NCBI GenBank assembly: GCA_036244855.1
Contig: BQKZ01000096.1
Span: 119,808-183,807, forward strand
DNA length: 64,000 bases
Source: Temnopleurus reevesii
Lineage: Eukaryota; Echinodermata; Echinoidea; Temnopleuroida; Temnopleuridae
Direction of reading: 5' to 3'
Positions 27,441 through 39,745 of this stretch are shown in pieces (positions within the stretch are counted from its first letter, which is position 1; the number at the start of each line of letters is the position of its first letter). A model generated the notes under the pieces. The model was not told the DNA's origin. It ran no database searches and saw nothing but the letters and a program-made list of their open reading frames with translations. A program made the translations under genes and the position numbers.

Positions 27441-30207
27441 TCAAGGTTTTTGTTGAGTCAAATAACAAGGTTGTTTGCTTGGTTTGAATGGAATTGTGCT
27501 TTTCCCAATAAGTACAACATGGACAAAATATCACATTACTTTGATTTTATGTTCCTTATATGATAAACAGTGTGTGCCAATCACAAATGCTGATCATATG
27601 AATCCTTTGACAGAAAACTTGTAAAGACTTTGTTTCTAGGTGAATATTTTGACCTCTCGAACTTCTACTCTATTGTTTGGATCTCTTGTATGTGTAATGG
27701 CCGGTACTCTTTTTTTTTTCCTTTATGTCTTATTCGTAAAATGTATTTAGATGTTGGTGACTGATCATAAACCAAACATACTAAAATCCAAACAATCATA
27801 ATCTGCATTGAATGAAATTTAGCGAAAGAAATCTTGAAATATTAAATGACAAAAAGTCAGGGTGGCACATTTTATGCACAAACCATGAGACAAACTCAGA
27901 TTTGGGCGTGAAGACGCAAAGCAAAAACACAGTCAGCGATACATGTAGGTCAATTGCAAAAAGGGTTTCTTCCTCCGCCACTGGTAGATAATTTCCAAAG
28001 TGGAATTGTAAACTGATATCTGATCTCTCCTAGCCAGCTATTAACAATGGCAATACGAGGGGCCAGAAATCAAAGTGGTGAATAACCGCAGCATATGCAT
28101 GATTTCGCACTATCTGGCGTGAATTATTCTACCCTTTTTCACCACAGAAAATCATACGATACCTGTTCATCCCACTCAACACTGTAGAAGGAATGACAGG
28201 GGGAAAAAACCTTGAATGAATCTATTTTGTTATGCGGTCAAATGTTTAAGGCATTGTAAACACTGTTTTTCTTTTTATAAATGTCAACTGCCAAATTCTA
28301 AATGCTAACTAAATGGTTAATGGTGTGCCTACACTAAGCTGTGAATATATATTAGGCTTCAAAACCAAATAGTAGTTAAAAAAAGCTACAATTAAAAACA
28401 TTTGTGACCTACACATGCACACTGTGCAGGAATAAACGGTTAGTGGTACACTGCATTCAAATTTCATAGCTATCTTTATACTTGTAGTTTGCCTGCATAG
28501 CTTTCTTCTTTTTTGCACTTTTTCATCAATCTGAATGTAATAACATAGGACCGACAGCCTGATTTGATATTTTTTTTTATAACAAAGTTGTAATGTGTCA
28601 ATATGTATATCAAGATTTTCTTGCATACTAGTACATTTCTATTCTGATAAGAAAGGGCTGGATCAAATTTTAAAATGTCTATTAGAATACATCAATAGAA
28701 TTGTTCAACTTAGGATAACATTTGCATTAAATTTGTCCACCCATTTAAACAATTTGTACTTCCTTTGAGAAGAATGAAGACTCTTATTTATTAAAAAAAG
28801 GGAATGCTCTCTTATCACTTGGAGCTTTGTTGAGTATTTTCTCCATCTGCAAATGGAGTTTTTGATGATGAGTTCTTTATCTGACTTGGTATCGTGATGC
28901 TTATGACAGTGACAAATGTGTTACAAGCTTGATAAGATAGTCTCTTGCCCCTCAGAAGGGCGTAAATGCCAATTTCCATGAGAAAGACATTTGCAAAAAT
29001 GTGTGAAAATAGTCTCCCTCACTATAAAAAGGCTATAATTGCCACAAGGCATATTGAGAATATACAGATATTACAGTGCACTTGTAAAACAATGACATGC
29101 TTTAGGCCAAGAGATACTATCCGTTCCAGAATATGCACAAGGTGAAGATTGACATGTGACTAACGCAATGGCCAACCAAAATGGAGAGAAATGTGATAAC
29201 AACGGACACTCTCTCTTCTATTCACATGTAATGAAATTATTTAATTCAGATGAAAATTAACCTCCAGCTTATAATGGAACAGTTGACCTTATACATCACA
29301 TCCATCATAAAGTTAACAAATACCAAATATAAAAGTTACACCATAATTGGCACATGCATCCTTCTGCCATGCATACCAAAAGATGTACACAACAGGTGAT
29401 GGGGATATCATAGGTTTGAGTGCAAGAAAGACTCAATCTCTACACATCAAATAGAGCATTAACACCTTTTTGTTTCTGAACAGAATATACACTGGCTTGA
29501 TACCATTAGTATTATGATACTACAGTGATCACTCTTCACCTGTGTGTTATATGTTATCCTAAAAGAAAAAAGTTCAGTGAATCTATCTCTGATACCAGTG
29601 ATCCTTAAAAAAGATGTCTTCATAGTCTGGATGCATATTCCTCTGGCGCTTTAATGTATATCTGTTTTGTTCCTGTTTTTCCTTTAGGATGGTGAAGTAA
29701 TACGCAAAATAAGACTGTTCTGGACTATAACTTAAATTCTTTTAGCTTGGTCATTTATAGACACCATAGTTTGCAGTATCAGCCAGCAAAATTGTACCAA
29801 TGGCTAATTAAGGACTGATAGACGATAGCATGTGAATTGATATTGATATTTATGTAAAAAGGAAAAAGTGATAATGAAAATTATACATTTTGCTACATGT
29901 GCAATATTGGGAAAAGGGAATTTAGATGGAAAAAACAATTGCATTGGCTCTCTCTAATAAACATAAAGACCTCTGACAAATAACTAATAAGACTTGAGTC
30001 TTGTACTTGATTTCCAACACACAAAAAAACTCTCACTTTTCACTGGACAATTCTCTGCTTCTTCTTGCCTGCTTAACAGATGCTTCTTTCTAATGTTGCA
30101 CAGACCCGTGTCTTGATCAAATAATTCCCCAAATTCCATATCATGATTCGATTTTGCTACACCGCTCTGTTTGCACAACTTTTGCACTCGTTTATCGCGT
30201 GTCTCAC

Positions 30208-30270
30208 CCATTTGTGCCCCATCAATTTGCGCAAATAGCTCCCCATATATTCAAACGGTACACTCTGCAT
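30208..30270 (-). CDS. Rbfox: candidate alternative first coding exon of Rbfox (starts MQSVPFEYMGS)
   Basis: Twenty-one codons on the minus strand start MQSVPFEYMGS, end LMGHKW, and reach the donor AAATGG|GTGAGACA in phase 0. An in-frame TAA at 30313-30315 lies 14 codons upstream with no other ATG between, so this ATG would be the first in its frame. The next downstream acceptor in the gene is that of the 159-nt RRM exon, which needs phase 0. The product would be a short-N-terminus Fox protein without the N-terminal Pro/Gln region. The flank at 30271-30420 is somewhat GC-richer than its surroundings. I do not recognise this peptide from vertebrate isoforms. The frame that reads on through the donor (MGETRDKR...) is less likely to be a gene. 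Transcript evidence would decide. Confidence 0.6.
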
Positions 30271-31513
30271 TTCTACTTCTTCGACTGGTGGACCGAGAAA
30301 AGGGTTTCTCTGTTAGTCGAGATCGGCTAATAATGGAAGCGAATTAGTAACATTTCCTGCTCCTGTGCGTGTGGGTAGCAATGCAACAAACCAACGCATC
30401 ATTCTTTCCGCCCACTAGAAAATGCCCTATGAAGATTCCTGTAACTCAATGAAATTGGGATCAAATATTTATCGATATTTCATGACAGAACTGGCTTTCT
30501 GCTATCGATTCAAATGCAATCAAGTCTATAATCAAGTTAAATGCATTCTCAAAATTGTTCTTTGATACGCTACGCTTGAAATGTTTGGGGTAAAAAAGCA
30601 GTTGGGGCTGAAAACTGACAGATTGAGCCAAGCTTGAAAACTGAAAGACGTACGACCATAGGACAGCGGAAACTGTTTAAGCTGAACGATCGAGGGTTGC
30701 ATGATTAGGATGATGAATTGCTCTTGATAAGTTGGTGGATATTCACCATCTTCAAATACTTTAAATCAAAGAAAATAGAAAGCTACGAGTGCATCTAGGA
30801 GCTGCACTCTTTGGATGAAAATAAATCATTGCTACTAGAAACAAAGAAGAGAACCTTCTTTACGTGTATAGTTGAAAAATATGTGCAATATATTCTTCTC
30901 TACTATTTTCCACCATTAAATGATAAAAAGAAATCAGGGGATAATTGAACTTCTAGTAAATAATTAGCAATTTTAGACATAAAGGAAACATTTTCAATAG
31001 TTTTCAGAGCAGTTAAAGGTGAAAAAGTTGCTAAACAAAATGTTTTTCATGTAGCAACCATGCTAAACTGAATAGCAAATTGCGATGCGATACCAGGAAA
31101 ATTATTCCCTGAAACTATTTCTTCTATCACTCTGTTAAAAAGACTTATAATGGCATACGTGGAGTACTCTGCACATATCACAATGAGAGGAGACGTAACT
31201 AAAGCGCAAATATCATTTTTAAATAGGTTATATCCTTGGTTATGAAGTGTGTATTTCATCTACTTGACAATGTAATGGACATTTATCCCATCTAAGCCTA
31301 TCTTACTCTTCACAATCCCGACCTATTATCTGATATATGATGCCTCTCTAGCTCTCCTGCCTTGAATACCAAATGAGGTTCTCTATCTCGGCGTTCTGAA
31401 GTATGAGGAGAATAGCCAAACATTCTCTTTTTTTCCCAATCACATCTCTCCCATAACTCCTCTATGCGTACATCTGCCGTGCATACGTAACCACATACAA
31501 CACACTAGACCCA

Positions 31514-31798
31514 ATGCAATATATTAACATCTACTCGAGATCGCATGGCAAGTGGCTGGCTTTAACAACGAGGGGAGAAATATCGGCAAAAAGCCTGGGG
31601 TTAGGATATTCTAGAGCAGATTCTACTCCCGAGTTCTCTCTGGATTTTGAATTCCGTTCACGCGCCACGATTCTGGTAAGGCAGACGCAAGATATCGACC
31701 TCGGGGGCGCTTCCAACGTATATGTTTACAAGTTCGTTCACCGCCGATCACACACATACACGCATACACAAGTTGGGTTCGATCTCGGGCCAGATTGA
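31514..31798 (+). other. GC-richer island with an open + strand frame; unidentified
   Basis: The + frame starts at ATG and runs 94 codons (MQYINIYSRSHGKWLALTTR...). It contains a donor-like ATTCTG|GTAAGG at 31675. The minus strand is open for part of the same region without an ATG. I recognise no family. It lies 1.2 kb upstream of the 30.2-kb first exon and may instead be promoter or CpG-rich regulatory DNA. Confidence 0.25.
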
Positions 31799-32691
31799 GA
31801 AAATTGGGAAGAGATTGTGCTGCTGTAAGGCAGAAAGATTAACGTTGAATAAAAGCAAGACTTATTTGAATGGAACGGAAGATGGTTATTACCACAATGC
31901 TAAGTTGGTACATGGCTATGGTTTTAGAGGTAGCTAGGCCTTCTGAAGTGTTATCTTGGTTGCTTTCCAGAAGTGTGTGGTACAGTTAGTGTTCAAAGAT
32001 TCTGCTTCAAATTTTCACTGTAGACGATGCTCTAATTCCACAATCCTAGACTTGTATCCAGTAAATTGACAGATCCAGATAATGTGTTTAAAAATCAGAT
32101 ACCATTACTTCCCATATGTTATCCTCTATCTCCTTTACACAAATTTGAGATTTATATCCGATGTCAGGTTGAAATGTCAAAGGTCAACGCCACACATAAT
32201 TTCCATTAAACTGAAGGCTGAATCATAGACATCCTCAGTCAGTGTCAAAATTGAATGGTAGTGAATTGATTAAACAGGAGAAAACAGAAATAGACTCTAT
32301 AGTTTCCAAATATGGTGAACTTGCACTTGAACACCACTTCTTCAAAAGACTGACAAGTTTGTGAACTCTTGGAGCTAAAATCGTAATGATCATAGATCCA
32401 CTAATAAAGATCCTATGCCAGAAACACCTCAGGGATTGGGTGGGTGCAACCAGTGTAGCAATACGCTTGCAGAGTGATAGGAAAATTTTGGATCAACAGA
32501 GGCCTAACGCAAGACAAGGATGATAGAGCCTTGTGATTATGAGTTGATAAGTGAGGTATTGGAATAGAATAAAGCGCCAAATGATCTGCCATGTGCATTG
32601 GTTCCTCCCCGATGAATTCTTTAATATCTCGGCCCCCAGACTTCATTGGGGGTGCAGCCGTGCGCAGCAACAACCCAATATGCTTATCAAA

Positions 32692-32995
32692 CGAGGGAGA
32701 AAGAGAGAAAGAGAGAGAAAGAGACAGACAGACAGATCGACAGACAGACAGAGAGACAGACAGAGAAAGAGAGAAAGACAGACAGAAAGAGACAGATAGA
32801 ATGAAAGATATATATAGAGAGGGAGAAAGAGAGAGAGAGAAAGAGGAAGAGAAAGAGAAAGAGAGAGACAGACAGACAGACAGACAGAGAGACAGACAGA
32901 GAAAGAGAGAAAGACAGACAGAAAGAGACAGATAGAATGAAAGATATATATATATATACATACCAACAGAGAGAGGGAGAAAGAAAGTAAGAGAA

Positions 32996-33025
<30 letters not shown>
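32692..33025. repeat. (GAGA)n/(GACA)n array with an internal 136-bp duplication
   Basis: GAGAAAGA and GACAGACA units predominate. A block ending GATAGAATGAAAGATATATA occurs at 32795 and again at 32931, a 136-bp period. Overlapping Leu/Ser-rich frames on the minus strand are artefacts. Confidence 0.9.
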
Positions 33026-33030
<5 letters not shown>

Positions 33031-34269
33031 TCGACCTATAGACAGTCGGAGATAACCAGATCTTCTATTCAGAGAACAAAGAAAAGATTTCTTGAGCTTT
33101 GGTATGCCTTAAAGTATTTGCACTAAAATTGAGTTATTATTAAAAAACTCCGAACCGAATTTCACCCTCCGTTTCCGCCTTCCTGTTCAGTCGTTTCCTC
33201 CACTTCTCCATCCCTCTCTCCTTCACTTTCCCTTTCTCTCCTTCCATCAAACTCCCTTAATGATAATCGTGCAAGTAATTTCAACACTAATGAGAAAACA
33301 GTCTGTCGAGACGCGAGGGAGCAGAAAGACTGGCTTTATATACGACATGCTTTTTTATAATGTTAGAATTAGAGTAGAATAATGAGGCTATGGTTGGGTT
33401 ATGATAAAAAGCTACAAATAACCCTGATAATCGTCTGCTTGATTAGCCTTATTTGAAATCATCATTCATGATCATAATTCATTCCAGATGTTAAACACTT
33501 ACAATCAGCTTTGGCTCTACAATTTTGTCAAGTGCTTACATTATGAATAAAACCAAAATCAAATTCAACTCAATCAAATAGTGTTAATTATCTCATCAAG
33601 TGTTCTTGAAATTAAAAGTATGATGACATGTGCATAAAACACTGGTACTTGTTAGTATTTCAATCGTAAGAGAGGGATATATTACGCATATAAGTGTCTC
33701 CTCTGTTCCACTTACGACATACACTTTCATTTGTTCTGCACAAACCATGATGAATTACACATCAATCTGCCATATGGTGAGATTATCTTTCCAAACGCGA
33801 CACCGAAATTCAATAAAATACCAGACGGTATGTTCCTACTATTTCAAAGCAAATATATTGCTCTCTTTTCATCATTTTATTTCCTTTTATTTAATGTATA
33901 GTACGAAAATTGCATGCAGCTAGCTACAATGGTAAAGGCAAAAAATGCACTGGAACCACAAATGCAGTAGAAATTGGAATAATACTTTGAGTACAGGGGA
34001 TGTAAATAAAAGGGGGATTCGGCAATCGCCATTTCAAAAGCTTAGTCAAATTTATTTCCCCACTTTTTCTCTTCTCTCAAATATTTTCATATAATGAGCA
34101 CTATAGAACTTGAGTGTTTAACTGCTTTTTGGAAATATACAAAAATTGGGTCTGGAATTCTTTTTATTTGAAAGATATTAAGGAAATATAATGGATGCTG
34201 CATGATATCAGGGACTTGCAGATGATATAACCATTGAAGAAAGCACAGATATGAAGTGGGAAAGAGAAA

Positions 34270-34440
34270 AGCCGTGATAGAAATGAAAGGCAGAGGCAAG
34301 GAGGGAGGAATAGGAAGGGACAGTGGAAGGTAGGAAGAAGGGGAAAGAGAGAAAAAGATGAAGAGAGAGAGAGAGGGGGGGGGGAGGGAGCAAGAAAGCG
34401 AGAGAAAGATGGAGGAGCATGAAAGAGAGGGGAGCAAGAC

Positions 34441-34475
<35 letters not shown>

Positions 34476-34500
34476 AAGAGGGAGACCAAGGGTTTGAAAA
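34270..34500. repeat. (GA)n purine-rich tract
   Basis: GAGAGA and GGGAGG units with a G10 run at about 34375-34384. Transcribed as a pyrimidine tract. Confidence 0.85.
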
Positions 34501-35989
34501 AGGGGGAGAGGGAGGTTTGAGAAAGGATATAAAGAAATATCAATACACTATCAAAAGGATTAATAAATAGCCAAAATATCACGTAAGAGCACACAAAAAA
34601 AAAGATATCTGTGCATATTCCTCGGAAGATTGCAAAAACAAGAAACGAACCAAACTTCACCTTGCTTAAGATGAACTATCAACTCCGAATAATTTGTCAT
34701 CTAATGAATGCGAAAGTGTGTTCTAAACAGGAAGATGCAAGTAATTATGGGTACACTGCATGATGGATGATGGGACACTCCAAACTGACACTCTGCTCTT
34801 CGTCCAGATGTCGACAACGAGAGAGACGGAGAAACGGCGTGACAAGGAGCGCCGCGTCTCAACCCGCTTATCGTCGAATAGAAGAGGTGTGTTTTGGAGA
34901 AGCTTGTTGAAAGTTTTTTTTAAGATGGTGGATTTGAAAAATAGTGAAAATAGTGACTTAAATTTGCGGAAGTATCACTGGACAACATAAATAGCGTGTT
35001 GATCAAGTAATTTTGTGGGTGCACATGCAAAAACGCTGAAAAAATTGCATTTTAACATATTACATGTCTGTCAAAATCAGGTGGGCAGGCCTTGGAGTTT
35101 CTGTAAAATCAAAAATGCTCAGAAGCCCAAAAGTTTGGCAATATAATAGGTAAAATATGAAAACATTCACTGACAAATAAAGATCATTGCTTGGGCAACT
35201 TCTGATTGACATCACATATAAAATTGAGGATTTTAGAAATACCTGAAGGATTGAAATGAAATTCCTTGGACTCCGAGAAGAATTCAGAGGCTTTGTGAGT
35301 TGACATCCCTATCAGATATATATGGCATACAAACTTAATCAAACATACAAATGTTCTCTTTACTAAAAAGAAAATAATGTAAGAAGGATTGATATTATCA
35401 TATTTGGGGATCAATTATTCTTGTTTAAATTCTCGAAAGCTGAGAGGCATGAATGTAAAGGGTATAGTCATATCAATACAAACCAACTTCATATACATCT
35501 TTAATGACATGACATAGATTTTTCCTGCTTATCTTTAACAGGACAATTCAATAGGAACTGTTGATTTAAACATAATCTTTTACATTGATATTGGTGCAAA
35601 GAGAAATAGAAATATATAATTGAAGATATTCAAACAGTGAATTAAAAAATGGACAGGACTGGTTATAAATGCTTCACTGCATTAGTAAAAAAAAAATTGG
35701 TTTAAAATGTCAGTAATATTCAGGAGAAATCAAAATAAAGAAAAATAATGAAGATTTTCTTTTGTAATAACTGTTCCTTTTTTTCTGTCAGACTGACCTC
35801 AAATGGATGCATGTGAAACCATGGCGAATGTAGCCAGGCCATAATACACGTACGCTCCCACAGTAGTGAGATATATCACTGAGGATACACACACTGTATC
35901 TCCAAATCATATGATTTATCCGTTTATAGATTCACTCGTGAAAGGCAGCATGCTTTCAAAGTCCTTTTGAATAAACTCCATTTTTATTC

Positions 35990-36965
35990 CAGCGTTGAAT
36001 AGTCGGGTTTTGCCGCTTCACTTTTTTCCCCTCTTGTGGCTAGCGTTGAGAAGTAGTGTATCTCTAAATTGTGTGATTTATCCTCCTCTGATTACAGAAC
36101 CATTGATGAATAGGTTGTCTCCTCTTTCAAATTCCTTTCTCCCGTTTCTAATCAGAAGTTGTCCTTTTCGCGCTTTGTTTTTGCTCTGTGACCATCTCCA
36201 AGATGGATGGGATGTATTTATCAAGGAGCGCTCTCTCACTCGTAGCGGGCATGCCACTTGTTGTGGGCTGTCGTAGAGCGCTGCAAACCCTTATGGGGCT
36301 CGTTTCTTCTCAAGACGAGGACTTGTCGTCGAGGAAAGAGTAGAAGGAAACACACCCGCCGACCGCGGCTCGGGTTTCTCCCCCCTCGCGAGAGCCTCCG
36401 CACAACCACGCAAAATGCGACATCAATTTTAGTTGCCCGGGGTGGATTCTCAGCCGCGTCTCCAAGCTTCTTTTATCCGCTTTATTTCCGTCTTCCTCGA
36501 GGTATTGGTTTTACCAAGTTACTTAGCAATGCTGTTTTTCATATCCCAAGGTGTATGTAATGCATCTGCTTGAAGTGGGTAACGCTGCTTCACCTAACCT
36601 CACCATACTCCGCGCTTTTTCTACACCTCGCGCTGGTGCTCCTATTTGTCAAGCACTAACATGCAACAAGTGCAAGGCATTATACAGGGCACGATGGCGC
36701 TGCTCACTTTCTCAACACACTTCACAATACCCCCCGACCTTCTCTCTCTCTCAAATCATTGTCATTACTCCGACTGCGATTGCACGAGCCGACTAATAAC
36801 ACGCGACAATAACAAAAATACTGCAGCAAAACTTGCTTTTGACTCGACAAGTTCAATGTTTTTCACCGAGAAGAACTTAAATTCGGCCACAAGCTCTTCT
36901 CTATACAAAATCAATTGCTTGATTGGCCCGAGCCCCTGGCTCTTGTCACGGAGTGGGGCATGAAG
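35990..36965. promoter_or_regulatory. GC-rich island, candidate promoter or non-coding first exon
   Basis: CpG-containing, GC-richer sequence (for example GCCCGGGG, CCGACCGCGGCTCGGG, CCCTCGCGAG between 36240 and 36500) interrupts AT-rich intron. Several overlapping + strand frames exist but none has a recognisable protein or consistent splice sites. Given four alternative first exons elsewhere in the gene, a further promoter is plausible. A diverged duplication of about 165 bp (from about 35890 and 36055) lies at its left end. Confidence 0.35.
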
Positions 36966-37719
36966 GGGCGATTGCTTCTATCTTCTTTCATTCAATTCCC
37001 TTGATTCTGGTTGCTCCTAGAATACTAATGACTTGTCTCCTGCTTGTTAATCTCTAATATTCTCCTCGAGGAGCCAAGAGGTAGATAGTGCGCCCTCGGG
37101 TGGTGACAGCTGAATTCACATGAATCCACGTCAATTGAAGCAAGAGGATATCATCGACCTTCCAAAAGCAATATCAATATCTAAAGCACTTGTCAACCAG
37201 AAGTACGAGCTAAAATCTCTGTTCTCACATAATACAATTATGGATCAATATTTAATAATGATAGGTCTTTGAATCAATGTCAACAGGCAACAGAAATTGA
37301 TGATATTATATTAATTTCACCTGCAATGCTTCCTCATGTTAAAGATCAGATGGACATTAAAAAATTAGCTTCTATATGTTTAGAAAATAATCCAATCGAA
37401 TATTTATCTAATTTAGCTTAAATGATTAGGAAAGATGGATGAAAACAAACCTATATCTATCTCACTAAGTCAAAGCATTCAATTCATAAAATTCAGGCCA
37501 GCACCTCACACATAAAATTCAAAATCAGAATGCATGGATATTCATATAAACTAGAATACATGGAGACAGAGAGTAAGGGCGAGAAGATCTGAATTATTTA
37601 TAAACCCAAATAATTCCCAAGGTGGTAAAACATTTAACATTAAAAGTCTGGACGATCTAGGAAAAGGACACACAAGAAGATGAAAATGGAGAGGAAAAGG
37701 GGTGTAAAATGAGGGATGA

Positions 37720-38016
37720 TAATTGAGACAATGACAGTGATGATGATGAGAATAATGGGGATAAGTATAATGACAATTATGATGAAGATGATAACAGTAA
37801 TGATGAACTGCAAAATTGAAAAGAAAAAACGCAAAAAAAAGGATGGAGAACCAAAAACATAAAGAAAAGGTCTCAGCTGGGTCGCCGCTGACCAGGATAG
37901 AAATTGTGACAAATAAGACAGGACAGAATCAATGATTAGACTTCACACCTAACCGACCGCATTGCGGGCATCAGGGTTTGATGGTAATCAACAGATATCA
38001 GGATGGAGATGATGGC

Positions 38017-38101
<85 letters not shown>

Positions 38102-38550
38102 GTGGTGGTGAAGCTGACTATGATGATGATGAAGATGATGATTTTGACGATGATGATGATGAAGATGATAATGATGATGATGAAGATGATGGTGGTGAAG
38201 CTGACTATGATGATGATTTTGACGATGATGATGATGAGGAGGATGATGAAGACAAAATTGACATTGATGAAGATAATGGGGAGGACAATGATGACAATGA
38301 AGATGATAACAATGATAACGATTAGGAAAATGGAATAGAGGAAGGAGAAAAAAAGAAAAAATAGAAAAAGGGAATAGAGAATCAGAAACAGAAACACCAT
38401 TGAAGAAATGGTCTCAGCTGGGTCGCCGCTGACCAGCAAAGAAGTGACAAATAAGAAAGGACAGAATCAATGATTAGACTTCACACCTAACCGACCGCAT
38501 TGCGGGCATCAGGGTTTGATGGTAATCAACAGATATCAGGATGGAAATCA
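37720..38550. repeat. 541-bp tandem duplication with (GAT)n
   Basis: The segment GTCTCAGCTGGGTCGCCGCTG through CAACAGATATCAGGATGGA occurs at about 37870-38005 and again at about 38411-38543, almost identical, 541 bp apart. Between them is a (GAT)n tract (38010-38330). Looser similarity upstream of each copy suggests the whole unit was duplicated. Confidence 0.88.
38010..38330. repeat. (GAT)n microsatellite
   Basis: Long GATGAT runs with GGTGGTGAAGCTGACTATGA interruptions repeated at about 38101 and 38191. Poly-Asp, poly-Met and poly-Ile frames are artefacts. Confidence 0.95.
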
Positions 38551-39099
38551 AACGGGGTGATTAGGGAGATGGAGGTAGACAAGAAGCGGAATTGCAAGGA
38601 AATTAAAAGGTGTCAGAGAGGGACAGGATCATTAAAACACAGGGGAGGAGATCAGGGAAATTTCTTAGGGAAAAGGAATTCAGAATTCGAACTATTCCAC
38701 AACAAAATGCCTCACAAAATATCACCAATGGACCATTTTTCCATTTGTAAAATTTTCCTGATAGATACTGAAATTGATGAATTCTAACATGCGTAAAAAT
38801 AGGGGAAAAATATGAATTTGCAGTACATATAGGTGCTTTGCAGATATAGTTCGAAACACTTTCATCGCTAGGTCTAGGGTATGTAAGTAACAAAAAAGAT
38901 ACAGTGAACGACAAATTGAAAATTAATCAATTTTGTATGGAACATGACTTGCCTAGACTTACAATTAATACCAATCTCAATTGTATCTTTTATGTTACAG
39001 GCCCTTGCACTTAATGTGCACATGTACTGCCATTTTGAGTTTTCATTTCCTATTTCTTTAAACATTAGGGTTAATGGAGCACATCTTGCAGCTAATTTA

Positions 39100-39745
39100 A
39101 GAGGAGATGATATCAGGCTAATGCACACTGTAAAGATGCTCTCCATCTTCATCTTTATCCCTTGTCCCAGGGCATCCTCCCACATCTAATGGTCTTCACT
39201 ACAAAAACTGGAGTAACTTAGAACCAACTTCATGTGTACATTGTGCAAAGCCAGAAAGGTGTTAAAACAACACAATTCATTAATCGATTTAATTCATTTG
39301 GTGTTGATTTGAATATGTTAACATGTAAATCAACACTCCATTACTGGTGCTTGTTTTGACACTTTTCTTTATTTCTTTTTTCTTAATTTTTTACTACATT
39401 TCATGTGAAAAATCAGAATGATATCTCCATCTCCATAAATATATACACATGTAAGGGAAAACAGATACATGTATTCTCCAGAGACAAGAAATGCCAATAA
39501 ACTTTTACAAATTATTTTGAAACACAATTTTCTAACGTGTATATTCATGGATTTAAAACAAACAAAAAATGGAGAAAAGGTCACGTAGGGCCTGTGTCGG
39601 AAACCGCCAACAAACTTTTTAGCCCAGAATTAAGATATCTTTTTTTACAGTGGAGATGCTATCAGGCTAATGCACAACGCAAAGATGCCATCCATCTTAT
39701 CTTCATCCTCCGCTCCGAGGCATCCTCCCACACTCAAAGCTTCTT
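39100..39745. repeat. dispersed duplicate pair, 549 bp apart
   Basis: GGAGATG.TATCAGGCTAATGCACA followed by AAAGATG, TCCATCTT, TCATC and GGCATCCTCCCACA is present at about 39104-39185 and 39652-39737. Divergence is roughly a fifth by eye. They could be ends of one older element. Confidence 0.6.
39300..39335. repeat. small inverted repeat
   Basis: GTGTTGATTT and AAATCAACAC pair over a spacer of about 16 bases. Confidence 0.5.

Noticed and set aside
29984..30207. 75-codon minus frame MGETRDKR... reading through the 30.2-kb donor
   Set aside because: It is in a different frame from the MQSVPFEY exon, and a GTGAGA donor interrupts it; no family match.
35794..35825. ATGCATCCATTTGAG|GTCAGT on the minus strand as a fifth first exon
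   Set aside because: GTCAGT is a weak donor and the five-codon frame has no other support.
36258..36963. Overlapping + frames of 80-105 codons
   Set aside because: No frame is consistently favoured and no protein family fits; kept only as a GC-rich island.
37936..38439. Long open frames (poly-Asp, poly-Met, poly-Ile) of up to 167 codons
   Set aside because: They are translations of the (GAT)n microsatellite in different frames.
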